Assembly (NCBI RefSeq): GCF_900113255.1 | Contig: NZ_FOOR01000005.1 | Location: 1 to 64,000, forward strand | DNA from: Novosphingobium sp. CF614 | Lineage (GTDB): Bacteria > Pseudomonadota > Alphaproteobacteria > Sphingomonadales > Sphingomonadaceae | Length of the DNA: 64,000 bases | Direction of reading: 5' to 3' | Part shown: positions 23,872-32,863 of the stretch, piece after piece | How positions within the stretch are numbered: position 1 is the first letter of the stretch | Layout: every line of letters begins with the position of its first letter | Notes under the pieces: generated by a model | Database searches by the model: none | What the model saw: only the letters and a program-made list of their open reading frames with translations | Told to the model about the DNA's origin: nothing | Translations under genes and position numbers: made by a program

Positions 23872-24351
23872 TCAGTCCTCGGCGGGCTTGCTCTGCAACT
23901 GGCAGTAGTTCGGGAGGCCCATCCGCTGGATCATGTCGAACTGCTTCTCGATGAAATCGACATGCTCTTCCTCGCCCTCGAGGATGCGTTCGAAGATTTC
24001 GCGGCTGACATAGTCGCGCACCGCCTCGCAGTGGGCGATCGCTTCCTTGAGCAGGGGCATCGCCTCGAGTTCCAGCGCCAGGTCGCACTTGAGGATTTCC
24101 TCGACGCCCTCGCCGATCTTGAGCTTGCCGAGGGCCTGGAAATTGGGAAGGCCTTCCAGGAACAGGATGCGATCGGCCAGCGCATCGGCATGCTTCATCT
24201 CGTCGATCGATTCGTGGCGCTCATACTCGGCGAGCTTCTTGATCCCCCAGTTGTCCAGCATGCGGTAGTGCAGCCAGTACTGGTTGATCGCGGTCAGCTC
24301 GTTGAGCAGGGCCTTGTTGAGAAAATCGATGACCTGCTGGTCGCCTTGCAT
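23872..24351 (-). CDS. bfr: Bacterioferritin
   Basis: Bacterioferritin forms a 24-subunit shell that oxidises and stores iron. The 159-residue protein has the heme-ligand Met52 and the ferroxidase residues Glu18, Glu51 and His54, plus the later Glu and EExH-type ligands in the EGEEEHVDF segment. The ATG at 24351 is used because AGGAG lies about 10 bases before it. The genes bfd, bfr and a nitronate monooxygenase follow in order on the minus strand. Confidence 0.96.
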   Translation of the reverse strand: MQGDQQVIDFLNKALLNELTAINQYWLHYRMLDNWGIKKLAEYERHESIDEMKHADALADRILFLEGLPNFQALGKLKIGEGVEEILKCDLALELEAMPLLKEAIAHCEAVRDYVSREIFERILEGEEEHVDFIEKQFDMIQRMGLPNYCQLQSKPAED

Positions 24352-24537
24352 CGTGCACAACTCCTGTGACTCGGAGCGCGCAGTATGCGTTCAACGGGCA
24401 GCCAAAACAACCCCGGCAAGTTATGCCAAGGTGCTAAACTGTTGGCGCGCCAAGCCTTGCGCGGCCCAGCTACCTCAAAAGGCCCGATCCGGGCTCGGCA
24501 CGAAAGGCCGGTCAGCTCTGCAATCGGGCAACCCCAA

Positions 24538-24732
24538 TCAGGCGGCCGCGGACAAACTCATTCCACCGGCATTTGCCTCTTCCGATATGATTTCCTCCGC
24601 TTCGTCCAGGCATTGGCGACATTGTGGGGTGCGGCCCAGGGCCGCGTAAACCGCTTCGGCATCGCCCCCGCAGCAGCGCGCGGCAGTGCGAAGGTCCGTT
24701 TCGCGAATGGCATTGCAAATACAAATGTACAT
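24538..24732 (-). CDS. bfd: Bacterioferritin-associated ferredoxin
   Basis: Bfd docks on bacterioferritin and delivers electrons that release stored iron. The 64-residue protein has the BFD-type [2Fe-2S] cluster cysteines Cys4, Cys6, Cys38 and Cys41 in the CIC and CRQC motifs. AAGAGGA precedes the ATG by 9 bases. It lies 186 bases upstream of bfr on the same strand. A Fur-like box stands 57 bases upstream of its start, as expected for a gene turned on under iron shortage. Confidence 0.93.
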   Translation of the reverse strand: MYICICNAIRETDLRTAARCCGGDAEAVYAALGRTPQCRQCLDEAEEIISEEANAGGMSLSAAA

Positions 24733-24788
24733 GGGCGAATCCTCTTGCGACTCACTATAGCCAACTGCGAACAGATCGCAATAGCTTT

Positions 24789-24804
24789 TGCGAATGATTA
24801 TCAC
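24789..24804. promoter_or_regulatory. Fur-like box upstream of bfd
   Basis: TGCGAATGATTATCAC resembles Fur operator halves (TGCGAAT for alphaproteobacterial boxes and ATTATCA for the classical one). It overlaps the end of the DUF418 gene and precedes bfd. Iron-dependent repression of bfd would fit its role in iron release. Confidence 0.5.
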
Positions 24805-26123
24805 ACGCGGTTCGCCAGCACTTTCATCTCGGTCAGGGAGCGCCAGAGCCATTCCAGCGGGCCGCGCCGATAGCGACGCAGCCAGGGTTCGCTCCAGGCC
24901 AGCATCAGCGCCCAGCCGGCCATCACGAACAGCCATTGCCGGGCCGGGGCGACAGTGCCGAACAGGCCAAGACCCCAGCCGTAGAACATGAACGTCATGA
25001 CCAGGCTGGTGAGGATGTAATTGCTGAAGGCCATGCGCCCGGCGGCGATCAGTCGCCGGCCCAGCGCGGTGGGCGCCAGCCGCGGGGCGGCCATCACCAG
25101 CAGCGCCGCATAGCCGCAGCCGCACAGCAGGTGCGGCATGGCAAGGCCCCAGACCAGCGCCGCGTGCATGGTGACCGGGGGGAAATGTCGCGGCCAGGCC
25201 CACGCAAGGAACATGGCGGTCAGGGCAAGCCCGGCGGCCGTGCCGGCCACGCCCGTCGCGACCAGCCGGCGGCGGGGCACCGTGCCGGTGAAGAGGCCGC
25301 GACGATAGATCACCATGCCCACCAGCATCAGTGGCAGCGTTTCCGAGAAGTTGCCGGAGAGCATCTGCACTTGCCAGAACGGGCGCTCGACCAGCTTGAC
25401 CAGGAACAGCTGCGCGAATCCGAGCCGGCTTTCGCGCAGTTCCTGCGCCGCCCAACTGCGCACTGGCTCGAACCATTCGGCCAGGAGATGGATCTGCGCC
25501 CGGGTGGCGGTGCCGTGGCGGACGGCCGTTTCGGCATGGATCGCCGCGGCCGAATCGAACAGGCCCCACAAGTGCCAAGCATAGTAGAGGCCGATGGCTA
25601 TCCCCAGCAGCGCCCGGTCGCCAAGCGGGCGCAGCATCAGCGCGCCCAGCCCGCAGACGGCGTAGAGGAACAGGATGTCGCCCCACCATAGCAGCAGGTA
25701 GTGCGCCGCGCCCAGCAGCAGCAGCCAGCACAGCCGCCGCACTTGCACCACGTCGCCGTTGTGTCCCGCCGCTTCGGCACGTTCCCAGAACAGCACCAGG
25801 CCCGCGCCGAACAGCAGCGAGAACAGCGCCCGCATCTTGCCTTCGAAGAACAGGAAGCCCAGCGCGAAGGCGGCTTCGTCGGCGCGGCTCATCGGCCGGA
25901 GCAGGTTGGGTGAAATGGAAGAGACCATCGGCCCGGCGAATGTGGCGATGTTGATCGCCAGGATACCAAGCACGGCGACACCCCGGATCAGGTCCAGCGT
26001 CGCGAGCCGTTGGGGTTCGCCTGCGAGGGTTTCCGCCCGGCGCGCCGCGTCAGGCAAGGGCCGGCCCCCGATCAGTCCCGCACGGCCAGGCAGGTGACGC
26101 CGCTTGCCGAAAGGCGCGAGCAC
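24801..26123 (-). CDS. DUF418 (YeiB-type) multi-pass membrane protein
   Basis: The 440-residue protein has about ten hydrophobic segments. It opens with the RLATLDLIRGVAVLGILAINI segment typical of acyltransferase-3-like YeiB proteins and ends with the DUF418 block (AAGRMAFSNYILTSL and GPLEWLWRSLT). Biochemical role is unknown. The longest start, at 26123, overlaps the end of the SPOR-protein gene by 52 bases. A TTG near 26055 inside the frame is an alternative. The two genes are probably cotranscribed. Confidence 0.85.
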   Translation of the reverse strand: MLAPFGKRRHLPGRAGLIGGRPLPDAARRAETLAGEPQRLATLDLIRGVAVLGILAINIATFAGPMVSSISPNLLRPMSRADEAAFALGFLFFEGKMRALFSLLFGAGLVLFWERAEAAGHNGDVVQVRRLCWLLLLGAAHYLLLWWGDILFLYAVCGLGALMLRPLGDRALLGIAIGLYYAWHLWGLFDSAAAIHAETAVRHGTATRAQIHLLAEWFEPVRSWAAQELRESRLGFAQLFLVKLVERPFWQVQMLSGNFSETLPLMLVGMVIYRRGLFTGTVPRRRLVATGVAGTAAGLALTAMFLAWAWPRHFPPVTMHAALVWGLAMPHLLCGCGYAALLVMAAPRLAPTALGRRLIAAGRMAFSNYILTSLVMTFMFYGWGLGLFGTVAPARQWLFVMAGWALMLAWSEPWLRRYRRGPLEWLWRSLTEMKVLANRV

Positions 26124-27211
26124 GCGGCATCGGCGTCTGCCTTCGAGGCGAAGCCGCCGGCCTGCAGCTTGGTCAGCTTGCCGGCGGGAACCAGCAACTT
26201 GCCATGGCCGGCGAGTTCCGGCCGGCCCCGGACTTTCGACCAGAGCGCATCGGCGTTGCCGGCGACGCCGAAGGCCCCGAGCTGCACGCGCCAGGGACCG
26301 GACGCCGGTTTTGCGGCCGCGGGCTTGGCTACCGGCGGCGCGGGTTTGGGCTTGGCGGCGACTTTGGGCGGGGCGGGCGCAGGTGCGGGCGATGGCCGCG
26401 ATGATGGTGGGGGAGGCGTCGGCCGGCTTGCCATCGGCGGCGGCGGGCTGAGCGTGTAGTCGGCGCCGGCGGTGGCGGGGCTGTCGCTTCCGGCCGTGCG
26501 GATCGCCGAGGCAACGGCGTTTTCGGCCGAAGCGATCTCCGGCGCCGGATAGGGCGCGGCTGCCGTCCGGGGCGGCGGCGAGCCGAGTTCCGTCGAGGCG
26601 GCGAGGCGCGCGCGCGCGGCGTCGGTCTCGGCGGCGATCTGGGTGGACAGGATCACGCTTTTCTGGCGATCGGCCAGCGGGATGTGCTGGTCCATCTGCG
26701 CCAGCGCGTTGGCCGCCTGCGGCAGCCCGGACTGGCGGGCCAGGCTGACCAGCGCATAGGCGCGCACCCAGTCTTTCGCTACCAGATCACCATTGAAGTA
26801 GGCGACGCCAAGGATGTACTGCGCGCGCGGATCACCGCGCGCCGAGGAGGCCTGGATATAGGGCATGGCCTTTTCCCGCTCGCCGCGCTGGAACAGCAGC
26901 AGGCCGCAGGTGTCGGCGGCTTGCACGTGCCCGCGCGCCGCCGCCTTGCAATAGAGATCCTCGGCCTTTGCCAGGTCCAGCGGCACGCCCCGGCCGAACT
27001 TGTAGGCCTGCGCGAGGTTGAACTGGGCATCGGCGTCGCCCCGATCGGCGGGGGCCTGCCATTCCTTCACGGCGGCGTCGTAGTTGCCGGCCGACCAGGC
27101 GTCTACACCGGCCTTGACGTCGGCCCAGGCACTTGTGGCGGGCAGCAGGCAACTCGCGGTCGCCAGAGTACCCGAACAGAGAAGAGCCAGAAATTTCCTC
27201 ACGTCGATCAT
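26072..27211 (-). CDS. Sel1-repeat and SPOR-domain periplasmic protein
   Basis: The 379-residue protein starts with a signal peptide (about 1-30), then three or so Sel1/TPR-like helical repeats (35-170: GNYDAAVKEWQ, AQFNLAQAYKFGRGV, AQYILGVAYFNG). A Pro/Ala-rich linker (215-300) and a C-terminal SPOR domain (300-379) follow. SPOR domains bind denuded glycan at the division septum, so a role in cell-wall remodelling or division is likely. Its tail overlaps the start of the DUF418 gene. Confidence 0.88.
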   Translation of the reverse strand: MIDVRKFLALLCSGTLATASCLLPATSAWADVKAGVDAWSAGNYDAAVKEWQAPADRGDADAQFNLAQAYKFGRGVPLDLAKAEDLYCKAAARGHVQAADTCGLLLFQRGEREKAMPYIQASSARGDPRAQYILGVAYFNGDLVAKDWVRAYALVSLARQSGLPQAANALAQMDQHIPLADRQKSVILSTQIAAETDAARARLAASTELGSPPPRTAAAPYPAPEIASAENAVASAIRTAGSDSPATAGADYTLSPPPPMASRPTPPPPSSRPSPAPAPAPPKVAAKPKPAPPVAKPAAAKPASGPWRVQLGAFGVAGNADALWSKVRGRPELAGHGKLLVPAGKLTKLQAGGFASKADADAACSRLSASGVTCLAVRD

Positions 27212-27398
27212 GCCCCGTTGTGCCCCTTGATTGACGGCATGGTAAGCAAAAATAGGTAGTCCACGCCAGTGGAAAGCGGGCCGGCATTCGCGCTTGGGTC
27301 ATATTACCTGTTATCGAAAATAGTGAACACGGACTTAGCGCGCATGCGGCGGTGCGCGCCAGGGCGCCTTTGAACGGGCTTTTTTAGGTCGGGGACGA

Positions 27399-27413
27399 TT
27401 AACCTAAATTTAG
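27399..27413 (+). promoter_or_regulatory. CtrA-like box upstream of parA gene
   Basis: TTAACCTAAATTTAG differs by one base from TTAA-N7-TTAA, the site of the alphaproteobacterial cell-cycle regulator CtrA. TTAA words are rare in this GC-rich window. It lies 79 bases before the assigned start of the ParA gene. Confidence 0.35.
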
Positions 27414-27491
27414 GAACGATCTGCGAACTTCACGCCCAAGAGCTTTACCGAGAGCTTCGTTTTGCCTGCCGTATTTCTTGGGGGACAAGGT

Positions 27492-28214
27492 TTGCGCGTA
27501 CTTGCATTGGCATCGCAGAAAGGTGGTTCGGGGAAGACGACCCTGTCGGGCCATCTCGCCGTTCAGGCGCAGCGCGCCGGCGCCGGTCCCGTCGTGCTCA
27601 TCGATATCGATCCTCAGGGCTCGCTGTCCGACTGGTGGAACGAGCGCGAGGCGGAATTGCCCGCCTTCGCGCAGACCACCGTCGCGCGCCTCGCCAACGA
27701 TCTGCAAGTCCTGCGCCAGCAAGGTTTCCGGCTTGCGGTGATCGATACCCCGCCGGCGATAACGATGGCGATCCAGAGCGTGATCTCGGTTGCCGAACTG
27801 ATCGTCGTCCCGACGCGCCCCAGCCCGCACGATCTGCGCGCGGTGGGTGCCACCGTCGACTTGTGCGAGCGTTCGGGCAAGCCGCTGCTGTTCGTGGTCA
27901 ACGCCGCCACTCCCAAGGCGCGCATCACGGCTGAGGCCGCCGTCGCGCTTTCCCAGCATGGCACCGTGGCGCCGATCACGCTGCATCAGCGCACGGATTT
28001 CGCGGCGTCGATGATCGATGGGCGCACCGTGATGGAAGTCGATCCCAATGGCCGCTCAGCGCAGGAAGTCGCCGCCTTGTGGAACTATATCGCCGATCGC
28101 CTGGAGCGGAATTTCCGCCGCACGGTGTTCTCCGCGCCAGTGGCCGGCCAGCCGATGCTGCAGGGCGCTGTGCGCCCCGTCGGCGGCTTCGGTCGCCGCG
28201 TCGCCGGCTCCTGA
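27492..28214 (+). CDS. ParA-family ATPase
   Basis: The 240-residue protein is a compact ParA/MinD-type ATPase: deviant Walker A KGGSGKTT (residues 10-17), IDIDPQGS in the A-prime region and VIDTPPA as Walker B. It lacks the N-terminal DNA-binding extension of plasmid ParA types. The start is taken at TTG 27492 (LRVLALASQKGG), preceded by a GGGGGACAAGG ribosome-like run. A TTG 30 bases earlier is the alternative. It is followed by a small putative DNA-binding partner, not by a classical parB. Chromosomal ParA proteins of this kind position cell-envelope or signalling assemblies. Confidence 0.88.
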   Translation: MRVLALASQKGGSGKTTLSGHLAVQAQRAGAGPVVLIDIDPQGSLSDWWNEREAELPAFAQTTVARLANDLQVLRQQGFRLAVIDTPPAITMAIQSVISVAELIVVPTRPSPHDLRAVGATVDLCERSGKPLLFVVNAATPKARITAEAAVALSQHGTVAPITLHQRTDFAASMIDGRTVMEVDPNGRSAQEVAALWNYIADRLERNFRRTVFSAPVAGQPMLQGAVRPVGGFGRRVAGS

Positions 28215-28228
28215 GCGGGGCTGGCGCG

Positions 28229-28693
28229 ATGAGCGAGCACCATGCTTTCGCCTCGCTCTCGCCGAGGCTCCTGGCCCGCAAGGGCTCGGCCAAGCCCGCG
28301 ATGCGCCCGCAGGATACCGTCAAGTTCGCCGACAGCGTTTTGCCGACGCAAGCCGAGGATCTTGGCTGGGACGATTGGGGCCATGGGCAGGGCCGCGTTG
28401 CACCGTCCGCCTCGGACTTGCCGGAGCAGGGGATGCCCGAAGTCCTGCGGCAGATCGAGCAGATCGCCTGGCGTATCAACCGGGTGATGGCTCCGGCTGC
28501 TGTCGCCTCGCCCGAAAGCCGCCGCACCGCTTTCACGCTGCGCCTCGATGCGGAGCGGCATTTCCGCCTCAGAATGGCGGGCGTGGTTCTTAACCGCAGC
28601 GCCCAGGTCCTCGTGACAGAAGCGCTCGACAAATACCTGTCAGAGATTCCGCAAGTCGCGCAGTTCGACAGCACCGCGAGCAAGCAGTGCTGA
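28229..28693 (+). CDS. Small partner of ParA with ribbon-helix-helix-like C-terminus
   Basis: The 154-residue protein starts 15 bases after the ParA stop. Residues 1-80 are low-complexity and acidic with a WDDWGHGQG patch. Residues 110-145 (AFTLRLDAERHFRLRMAGVVLNRSAQVLVTEALDKYL) follow a strand-helix-helix pattern like CopG/MetJ-type ribbon-helix-helix domains. The position after a ParA suggests a ParB-like or ATPase-stimulating partner. No family name is recognised with confidence; the fold is an inference from pattern. Confidence 0.7.
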   Translation: MSEHHAFASLSPRLLARKGSAKPAMRPQDTVKFADSVLPTQAEDLGWDDWGHGQGRVAPSASDLPEQGMPEVLRQIEQIAWRINRVMAPAAVASPESRRTAFTLRLDAERHFRLRMAGVVLNRSAQVLVTEALDKYLSEIPQVAQFDSTASKQC

Positions 28694-28734
28694 CATCAGG
28701 CGCCGAAAAAGAGATCCAAGGGGGATAAAGTCCG

Positions 28735-30018
28735 ATGGAACGCATTACCTTCCACGCCAGGACCGCCGGCCTTGCGGTCTGTTCCGCGATGGCCGCCGCA
28801 CTGCTCGCGGGTTGTTCGGGCCATGCGCCGCTAGCCAGTTCCGGCAAGCCGGCGCCATCGGGGGACCTTGCCGACGCCCAGTCTGCGGCCCAGTCGGAAA
28901 CGGATGTCGTCAAGGCCGAAGGCCGTGTCGCCAAGTCTCCGCGCAGCGCTTCCGCCCGCGTCGATCTTGCGCAAGCCTATCTTGCCGCCGGGCGTTTCGA
29001 ATCGGCGGCGACGACTTTCGAGGATGCCGCCAGCCTTGGCGACGAAAGTCCGCGCAGCGGCCTGGGTCTCGCGCTTGCCTACATCGGTTCGGGCCGCAAT
29101 GCCGAGGCGCTGACGGTGCTGACCCGCTGGCGCAACCAGATCCCCGCCAGCGACCTCGGTCTTGCCGTCGCCCTTGCGGGTCAACCGGCGCAGGGCGTGG
29201 CCCTGCTTTCGGACGCCTTGCGTGGGGGCGACGACAGTGCCAAGATCCGCCAGAACCTCGCCTATGCCTACGCGCTCGATGGGCGCTGGGCCGAAGCGCG
29301 CGTGGTCGCCTCGCAGGACGTGCCCGCCGACCAGCTTGACGCGCGCATGGGCGAATGGGCCAGCCGCGTCCGGCCCGACCAGTACCAGTCGCGTATCGCC
29401 GGCCTGCTGGCGGCGCCCGTGCGCACGGACCCCGGCCAGCCCGCCGCCTTGGCGCTGAACGGCGCCGAACAGGCGGTGCGGATGGCAAGCGCCGACGCGT
29501 CGGCGCCGATCGCAGAACTGCCACCGGTCGAAGCCGGCCAGGCTATCGGCGAGGCGGCGCCTTCTCGGGACGTCGCCGAACTGCCGGCCGCGCTTGCCAC
29601 CAATTCCGTCGACGCGCCGCAGCCGGCGAGCGCCAAGTTCGTCTCGCAGCCGATGGTCCAGCCGGCTTCCGCGACCAGGAGCGCCATCGCGGAAAGCTTC
29701 GCGGGCAAAGGTTCGGCGCAGCTCGTCCAGCTCGGCTCGTTCCGCACCCTCGAAGGCGCCAGGCGTGCCTGGGGTATCTTCGTCGCCCGCAATCCGGCGC
29801 TGAAGGACCACGCCATGCGGATCACCGAGGCCAATGTGCACGGTCGCCGCTATTTCCGTGTCGCCGCCGAGGGCTTCGACCGGGGTTCCGCCAAGGCGCT
29901 GTGCTCCACCGTCAAGCAGCGCGGCGGCGCCTGTTTCGCTTATGCCGAGGGCCATGCCTTGCCCGGTGCGCTGCCCGCCAAGGACGGCAGCGGCAACCAG
30001 ATGCTGGCGAGCCGCTAG
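28735..30018 (+). CDS. Lipoprotein with TPR repeats and SPOR domain
   Basis: The 427-residue protein has a lipoprotein signal with lipobox LLAGC (Cys near residue 27). TPR-like helical repeats (about 60-200: ARVDLAQAYLAAGRFESAATTFEDAA, SGLGLALAYIGSGRNAEAL) follow. A disordered Ala/Pro linker leads to a C-terminal SPOR domain (about 320-400). The N-terminal part resembles TadD-type pilus assembly lipoproteins. It follows the ParA pair in the same direction and ends in a strong terminator, so the three genes probably form one unit for envelope work. Confidence 0.85.
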   Translation: MERITFHARTAGLAVCSAMAAALLAGCSGHAPLASSGKPAPSGDLADAQSAAQSETDVVKAEGRVAKSPRSASARVDLAQAYLAAGRFESAATTFEDAASLGDESPRSGLGLALAYIGSGRNAEALTVLTRWRNQIPASDLGLAVALAGQPAQGVALLSDALRGGDDSAKIRQNLAYAYALDGRWAEARVVASQDVPADQLDARMGEWASRVRPDQYQSRIAGLLAAPVRTDPGQPAALALNGAEQAVRMASADASAPIAELPPVEAGQAIGEAAPSRDVAELPAALATNSVDAPQPASAKFVSQPMVQPASATRSAIAESFAGKGSAQLVQLGSFRTLEGARRAWGIFVARNPALKDHAMRITEANVHGRRYFRVAAEGFDRGSAKALCSTVKQRGGACFAYAEGHALPGALPAKDGSGNQMLASR

Positions 30019-30060
30019 GACCGGACGGCTCGCTCCACACCTTCCATGTGAACCTTGCAC

Positions 30061-30093
30061 GGCCCCTGTCCCTCGGGACGGGGGCCTTCTTTT
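30061..30093 (+). terminator. Intrinsic terminator after TPR/SPOR lipoprotein gene
   Basis: GGCCCC and GGGGCC arms extended by GTCC/GGAC, with one T-G wobble and a tight loop, are followed by TTCTTTT. It closes the parA-partner-lipoprotein unit 42 bases after the stop codon. Confidence 0.85.
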
Positions 30094-30151
30094 CGGTGAT
30101 GGCCGGCTTGCTCAATGCAAACGTTTCCGGCCGGGATGAACCGCCCCCTGC

Positions 30152-32794
30152 TCAGTTCCGGAGGCGTTCGATACCCTGCGCGAGCACGACGTAGAGCTTG
30201 CCCATGTCCGAGGAAAGCAGCGTTACGCCCAGCGCGTTGCCATCACGGGTGGACAGGATCTGGCGCAGTACCGCCTCGAAATCGTGGATGTAGCGGCTGA
30301 CGTGTTCGCGGAACGCGTCGTCGCGTTCGAAGAGCTGCTGGATCGCCTTGGCTTCACCAGCTTCCAGCAGGCTGACCGCGCGGCGGGTGAAGATGCCCCG
30401 GTCGCCGCGCAGGTAGGCGGCCCATGCGGTATCGGCCACATCGGTGGAGAGCGCGCCGGCGATGTCGATCGCGTTCGAATTGAGCGATTCGGTAATCAGC
30501 GCGACTCGGCGGGTGAAGTCGTTATCGACCTCCTCTTCGGCGCGGTGGCGGGCGTGGGTGACGCGGTTTTCGAGATTGCCGACCAGTTCGTCGATCTTGG
30601 CGAGCTGGTCGCGCAGCTGGATCGTCGCTTCGCGCGTGACCCCGGCGGCATGGGCGACCGCCTGTTCGAGCTGGCCGGAGACTTCGGCGGCCTTGGTGCG
30701 CATGGCCTTGTCGATGGCCTGCGCACTCTCCTCGCCGAGATTCCGCGCGACATGGGCGATCCGTTCCGCGCTGTCATGCTCGATCGCTTCGACCGCTTCG
30801 GTCAGCGCCGTGCGGAGCGCGGCGATGGCGCCCGTCAGTTCATCGCGGGCCTTGCCGGCGGCGCGTTCGGTCGCATCGTCGATTTCCGCAACCGATGCCG
30901 CCAGTCGGACAAGCTGCGCGGCATGGTCCTCGCCGCGTTGAACCACGGCCGATTGGGCATCCGCCAGCCTTGCCACCAGTGTTTCGAGATTGGTGCCGGA
31001 ATCCGCGATTCCGGAAGCCAGGCTTTCGCTGCCTTCGGCCGACTGGCGCAGGACGGCGAGCAGGGCGGTGACGCCGTTTTCCAGCCGTCCCAGGCGATCT
31101 TCGGAGATCGCGAGCGCCTCGGGCAGGGCGGTGTGGGTATGCTTGGAGCTGGCCTGGATCAGTTCGAGCAGCCGGACGCTGTCGTCAGTGAGCTTCTCGA
31201 CGTCGCTGTCGGTGGCGGCCAGGGTGGTGCGGGCGGCGGTGAGGCGTTCGGTAAGGGTCTGGAGACTCCTGGTCAGCCGGGTTTCGGATTCGCCGCTCTG
31301 CGCTGCAATCCGGGCCAGGCGGGCTTCGAACTGGTCCAGTTCCGCAGTGACCGTGCCGGCACGCTCGCTCAGTGCCGCCGCCTGCTGGCGATGGCGTTCA
31401 AGCCGTTCCGCGATCGTCCCGTCGAGTTCGGCCAGCATGTGTTCGATACGAGCGATGGCGTGCCGTTCCTGCTCGACCTGCCGCGCCTGGCGTTCTTCCG
31501 CCTCGATCGCCAGCTTTTCGCCGCGCTCCATCAGCGCGCGGTCCATGCGCTCGGCCTCGGCCGCCAGCATCGCGAGGCGTCCGGCGAGCGTATCGATGGC
31601 GGACTGCTGGGCAAGGGAGATGCTTTCGGCCGCCGAGGACTGTTCGTAGCGCATGGTTTCGAGCGAGGCCTTCAGCGTCTCGGCGGCGCGTTCCTCGGCC
31701 TCGTGCAGCGCGCGTGAGACGACCTCGCTCTCGTCACGCAGGGCGCCGAGGCGCGCGCGCAGCGACGTGAGGCTATCGGCTTCGTGCTGGTCCAGCTGGT
31801 GGCGCGTCGCATCGATTTCCCCCGCCAGCGCGGCGGCGCGGGTACGGATCGCCGCCAGCACGTCCACCTCGTGCTTGTCGAGCTGGGTGCGGAATTCCTC
31901 GCCGCGCTCCGTCAGGGCCGCGAAGCGGGAATCGGCGATCGTCTCCAGCTGTTCGCACTCATGACTGAATTCGGCGAGCGTGGCCGAGACGCGGGCCCGC
32001 AGCGATTCAACCTGCCGCTCGCTGGCCGTGCCGAAGTCATTGAGCCGGTTGAAGCCCTGGATCATGTCCTCAAGCTGGGCGTGGGCGGCACGGCCGGCAT
32101 TGGCGATGTTGTTGGTCACGTCCTTGGCCGAGCTGGCGATCACCGGCAGCTGGCCGCGCAGCTTCTCCATGTTTTCCAGCGCGGCGCTGCTGACCGTGCT
32201 GATCGAATCGACGCGCGCGCCATTGTCCCGCACAAGGTCCTGCAACCGTTCGGCATTCTGCGACAGACGCTCGGCGGCGATGCGGCCGAGCGCTTCCAGA
32301 TCGCGCGATTGCGCGGCGAGGAACTCGCGCGCCAGGCTGAGTTCGCGGTTGACCGCGGTCAGGCGCCGTTCGAGCAGGGCGGATTCGGTCGAGAGCGCGC
32401 GCGCGACATCGCCGAAGCGCTTGCCCTCGCGCGTGCTGTGGCGCAGCCCCAGCAGCCAGACGAGGCCGACGAGCAGGATCGGTACGCACCACTGCGTAAT
32501 CAGTTCCGGCACTGCGGCCAGTGTGATGCCCGCCCGCAGTTCAGGCAGATGCGCGGTGATGAACAGTGCGCTCCAGCCAGCGATCGCGAGCCCGGCCAGG
32601 GTCGGGAAAACCCAGCCGCGCGGGGGCTCCGAGGTGCCTGTTTCGCCCCCGGCGACCCAGGCTTCGTCCCAGTTTTCCCGTGCGTCGGCTTCGCCGTCAG
32701 CAGGCATGGGCGCCTCTGCCGCGGTGCCCTGTTCACCGGCACCGCCTTCGTTGCCGCCCGCGCCGAACGCGATGATCCTGTTTTCCCCAGCCAT
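30152..32794 (-). CDS. Large coiled-coil inner-membrane protein
   Basis: The 880-residue protein begins with a low-complexity acidic cytoplasmic segment. Two membrane helices follow near residues 60-80 and 95-115 (VFPTLAGLAIAGWSALFITAHL and CVPILLVGLVWLLGL). The rest is about 720 residues of almost continuous heptad-like, Glu/Ala/Arg-rich helix, ending in a small globular C-terminus. No ATPase motif is visible. It looks like a membrane-anchored structural or spacing protein. It faces the ParA unit and diverges from the HPt-like gene. The start at 32794 (MAGENRII) is preferred to an upstream ATG with no coding look. Confidence 0.8.
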   Translation of the reverse strand: MAGENRIIAFGAGGNEGGAGEQGTAAEAPMPADGEADARENWDEAWVAGGETGTSEPPRGWVFPTLAGLAIAGWSALFITAHLPELRAGITLAAVPELITQWCVPILLVGLVWLLGLRHSTREGKRFGDVARALSTESALLERRLTAVNRELSLAREFLAAQSRDLEALGRIAAERLSQNAERLQDLVRDNGARVDSISTVSSAALENMEKLRGQLPVIASSAKDVTNNIANAGRAAHAQLEDMIQGFNRLNDFGTASERQVESLRARVSATLAEFSHECEQLETIADSRFAALTERGEEFRTQLDKHEVDVLAAIRTRAAALAGEIDATRHQLDQHEADSLTSLRARLGALRDESEVVSRALHEAEERAAETLKASLETMRYEQSSAAESISLAQQSAIDTLAGRLAMLAAEAERMDRALMERGEKLAIEAEERQARQVEQERHAIARIEHMLAELDGTIAERLERHRQQAAALSERAGTVTAELDQFEARLARIAAQSGESETRLTRSLQTLTERLTAARTTLAATDSDVEKLTDDSVRLLELIQASSKHTHTALPEALAISEDRLGRLENGVTALLAVLRQSAEGSESLASGIADSGTNLETLVARLADAQSAVVQRGEDHAAQLVRLAASVAEIDDATERAAGKARDELTGAIAALRTALTEAVEAIEHDSAERIAHVARNLGEESAQAIDKAMRTKAAEVSGQLEQAVAHAAGVTREATIQLRDQLAKIDELVGNLENRVTHARHRAEEEVDNDFTRRVALITESLNSNAIDIAGALSTDVADTAWAAYLRGDRGIFTRRAVSLLEAGEAKAIQQLFERDDAFREHVSRYIHDFEAVLRQILSTRDGNALGVTLLSSDMGKLYVVLAQGIERLRN

Positions 32795-32824
32795 TCGGGC
32801 AGAATAACACGTGCTGGGCGGCAA

Positions 32825-32839
32825 TAAACCCCGGTTTAA
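32825..32839 (-). promoter_or_regulatory. CtrA-like box between coiled-coil and HPt-like genes
   Basis: On the minus strand this reads TTAA-N7-TTTA, one base from the CtrA consensus TTAA-N7-TTAA. It lies in the 69-base divergent region, so it could serve both genes. Confidence 0.3.
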
Positions 32840-32863
32840 CGCTTTGGGCACTATCCTGGGGAA

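Noticed and set aside
24748..24760. CGACTCACTATAG resembling the core of the phage T7 promoter
   Set aside because: Only 13 bases match, it lies within bfd's upstream region and no phage RNA polymerase gene is present; chance or a vector-like coincidence.
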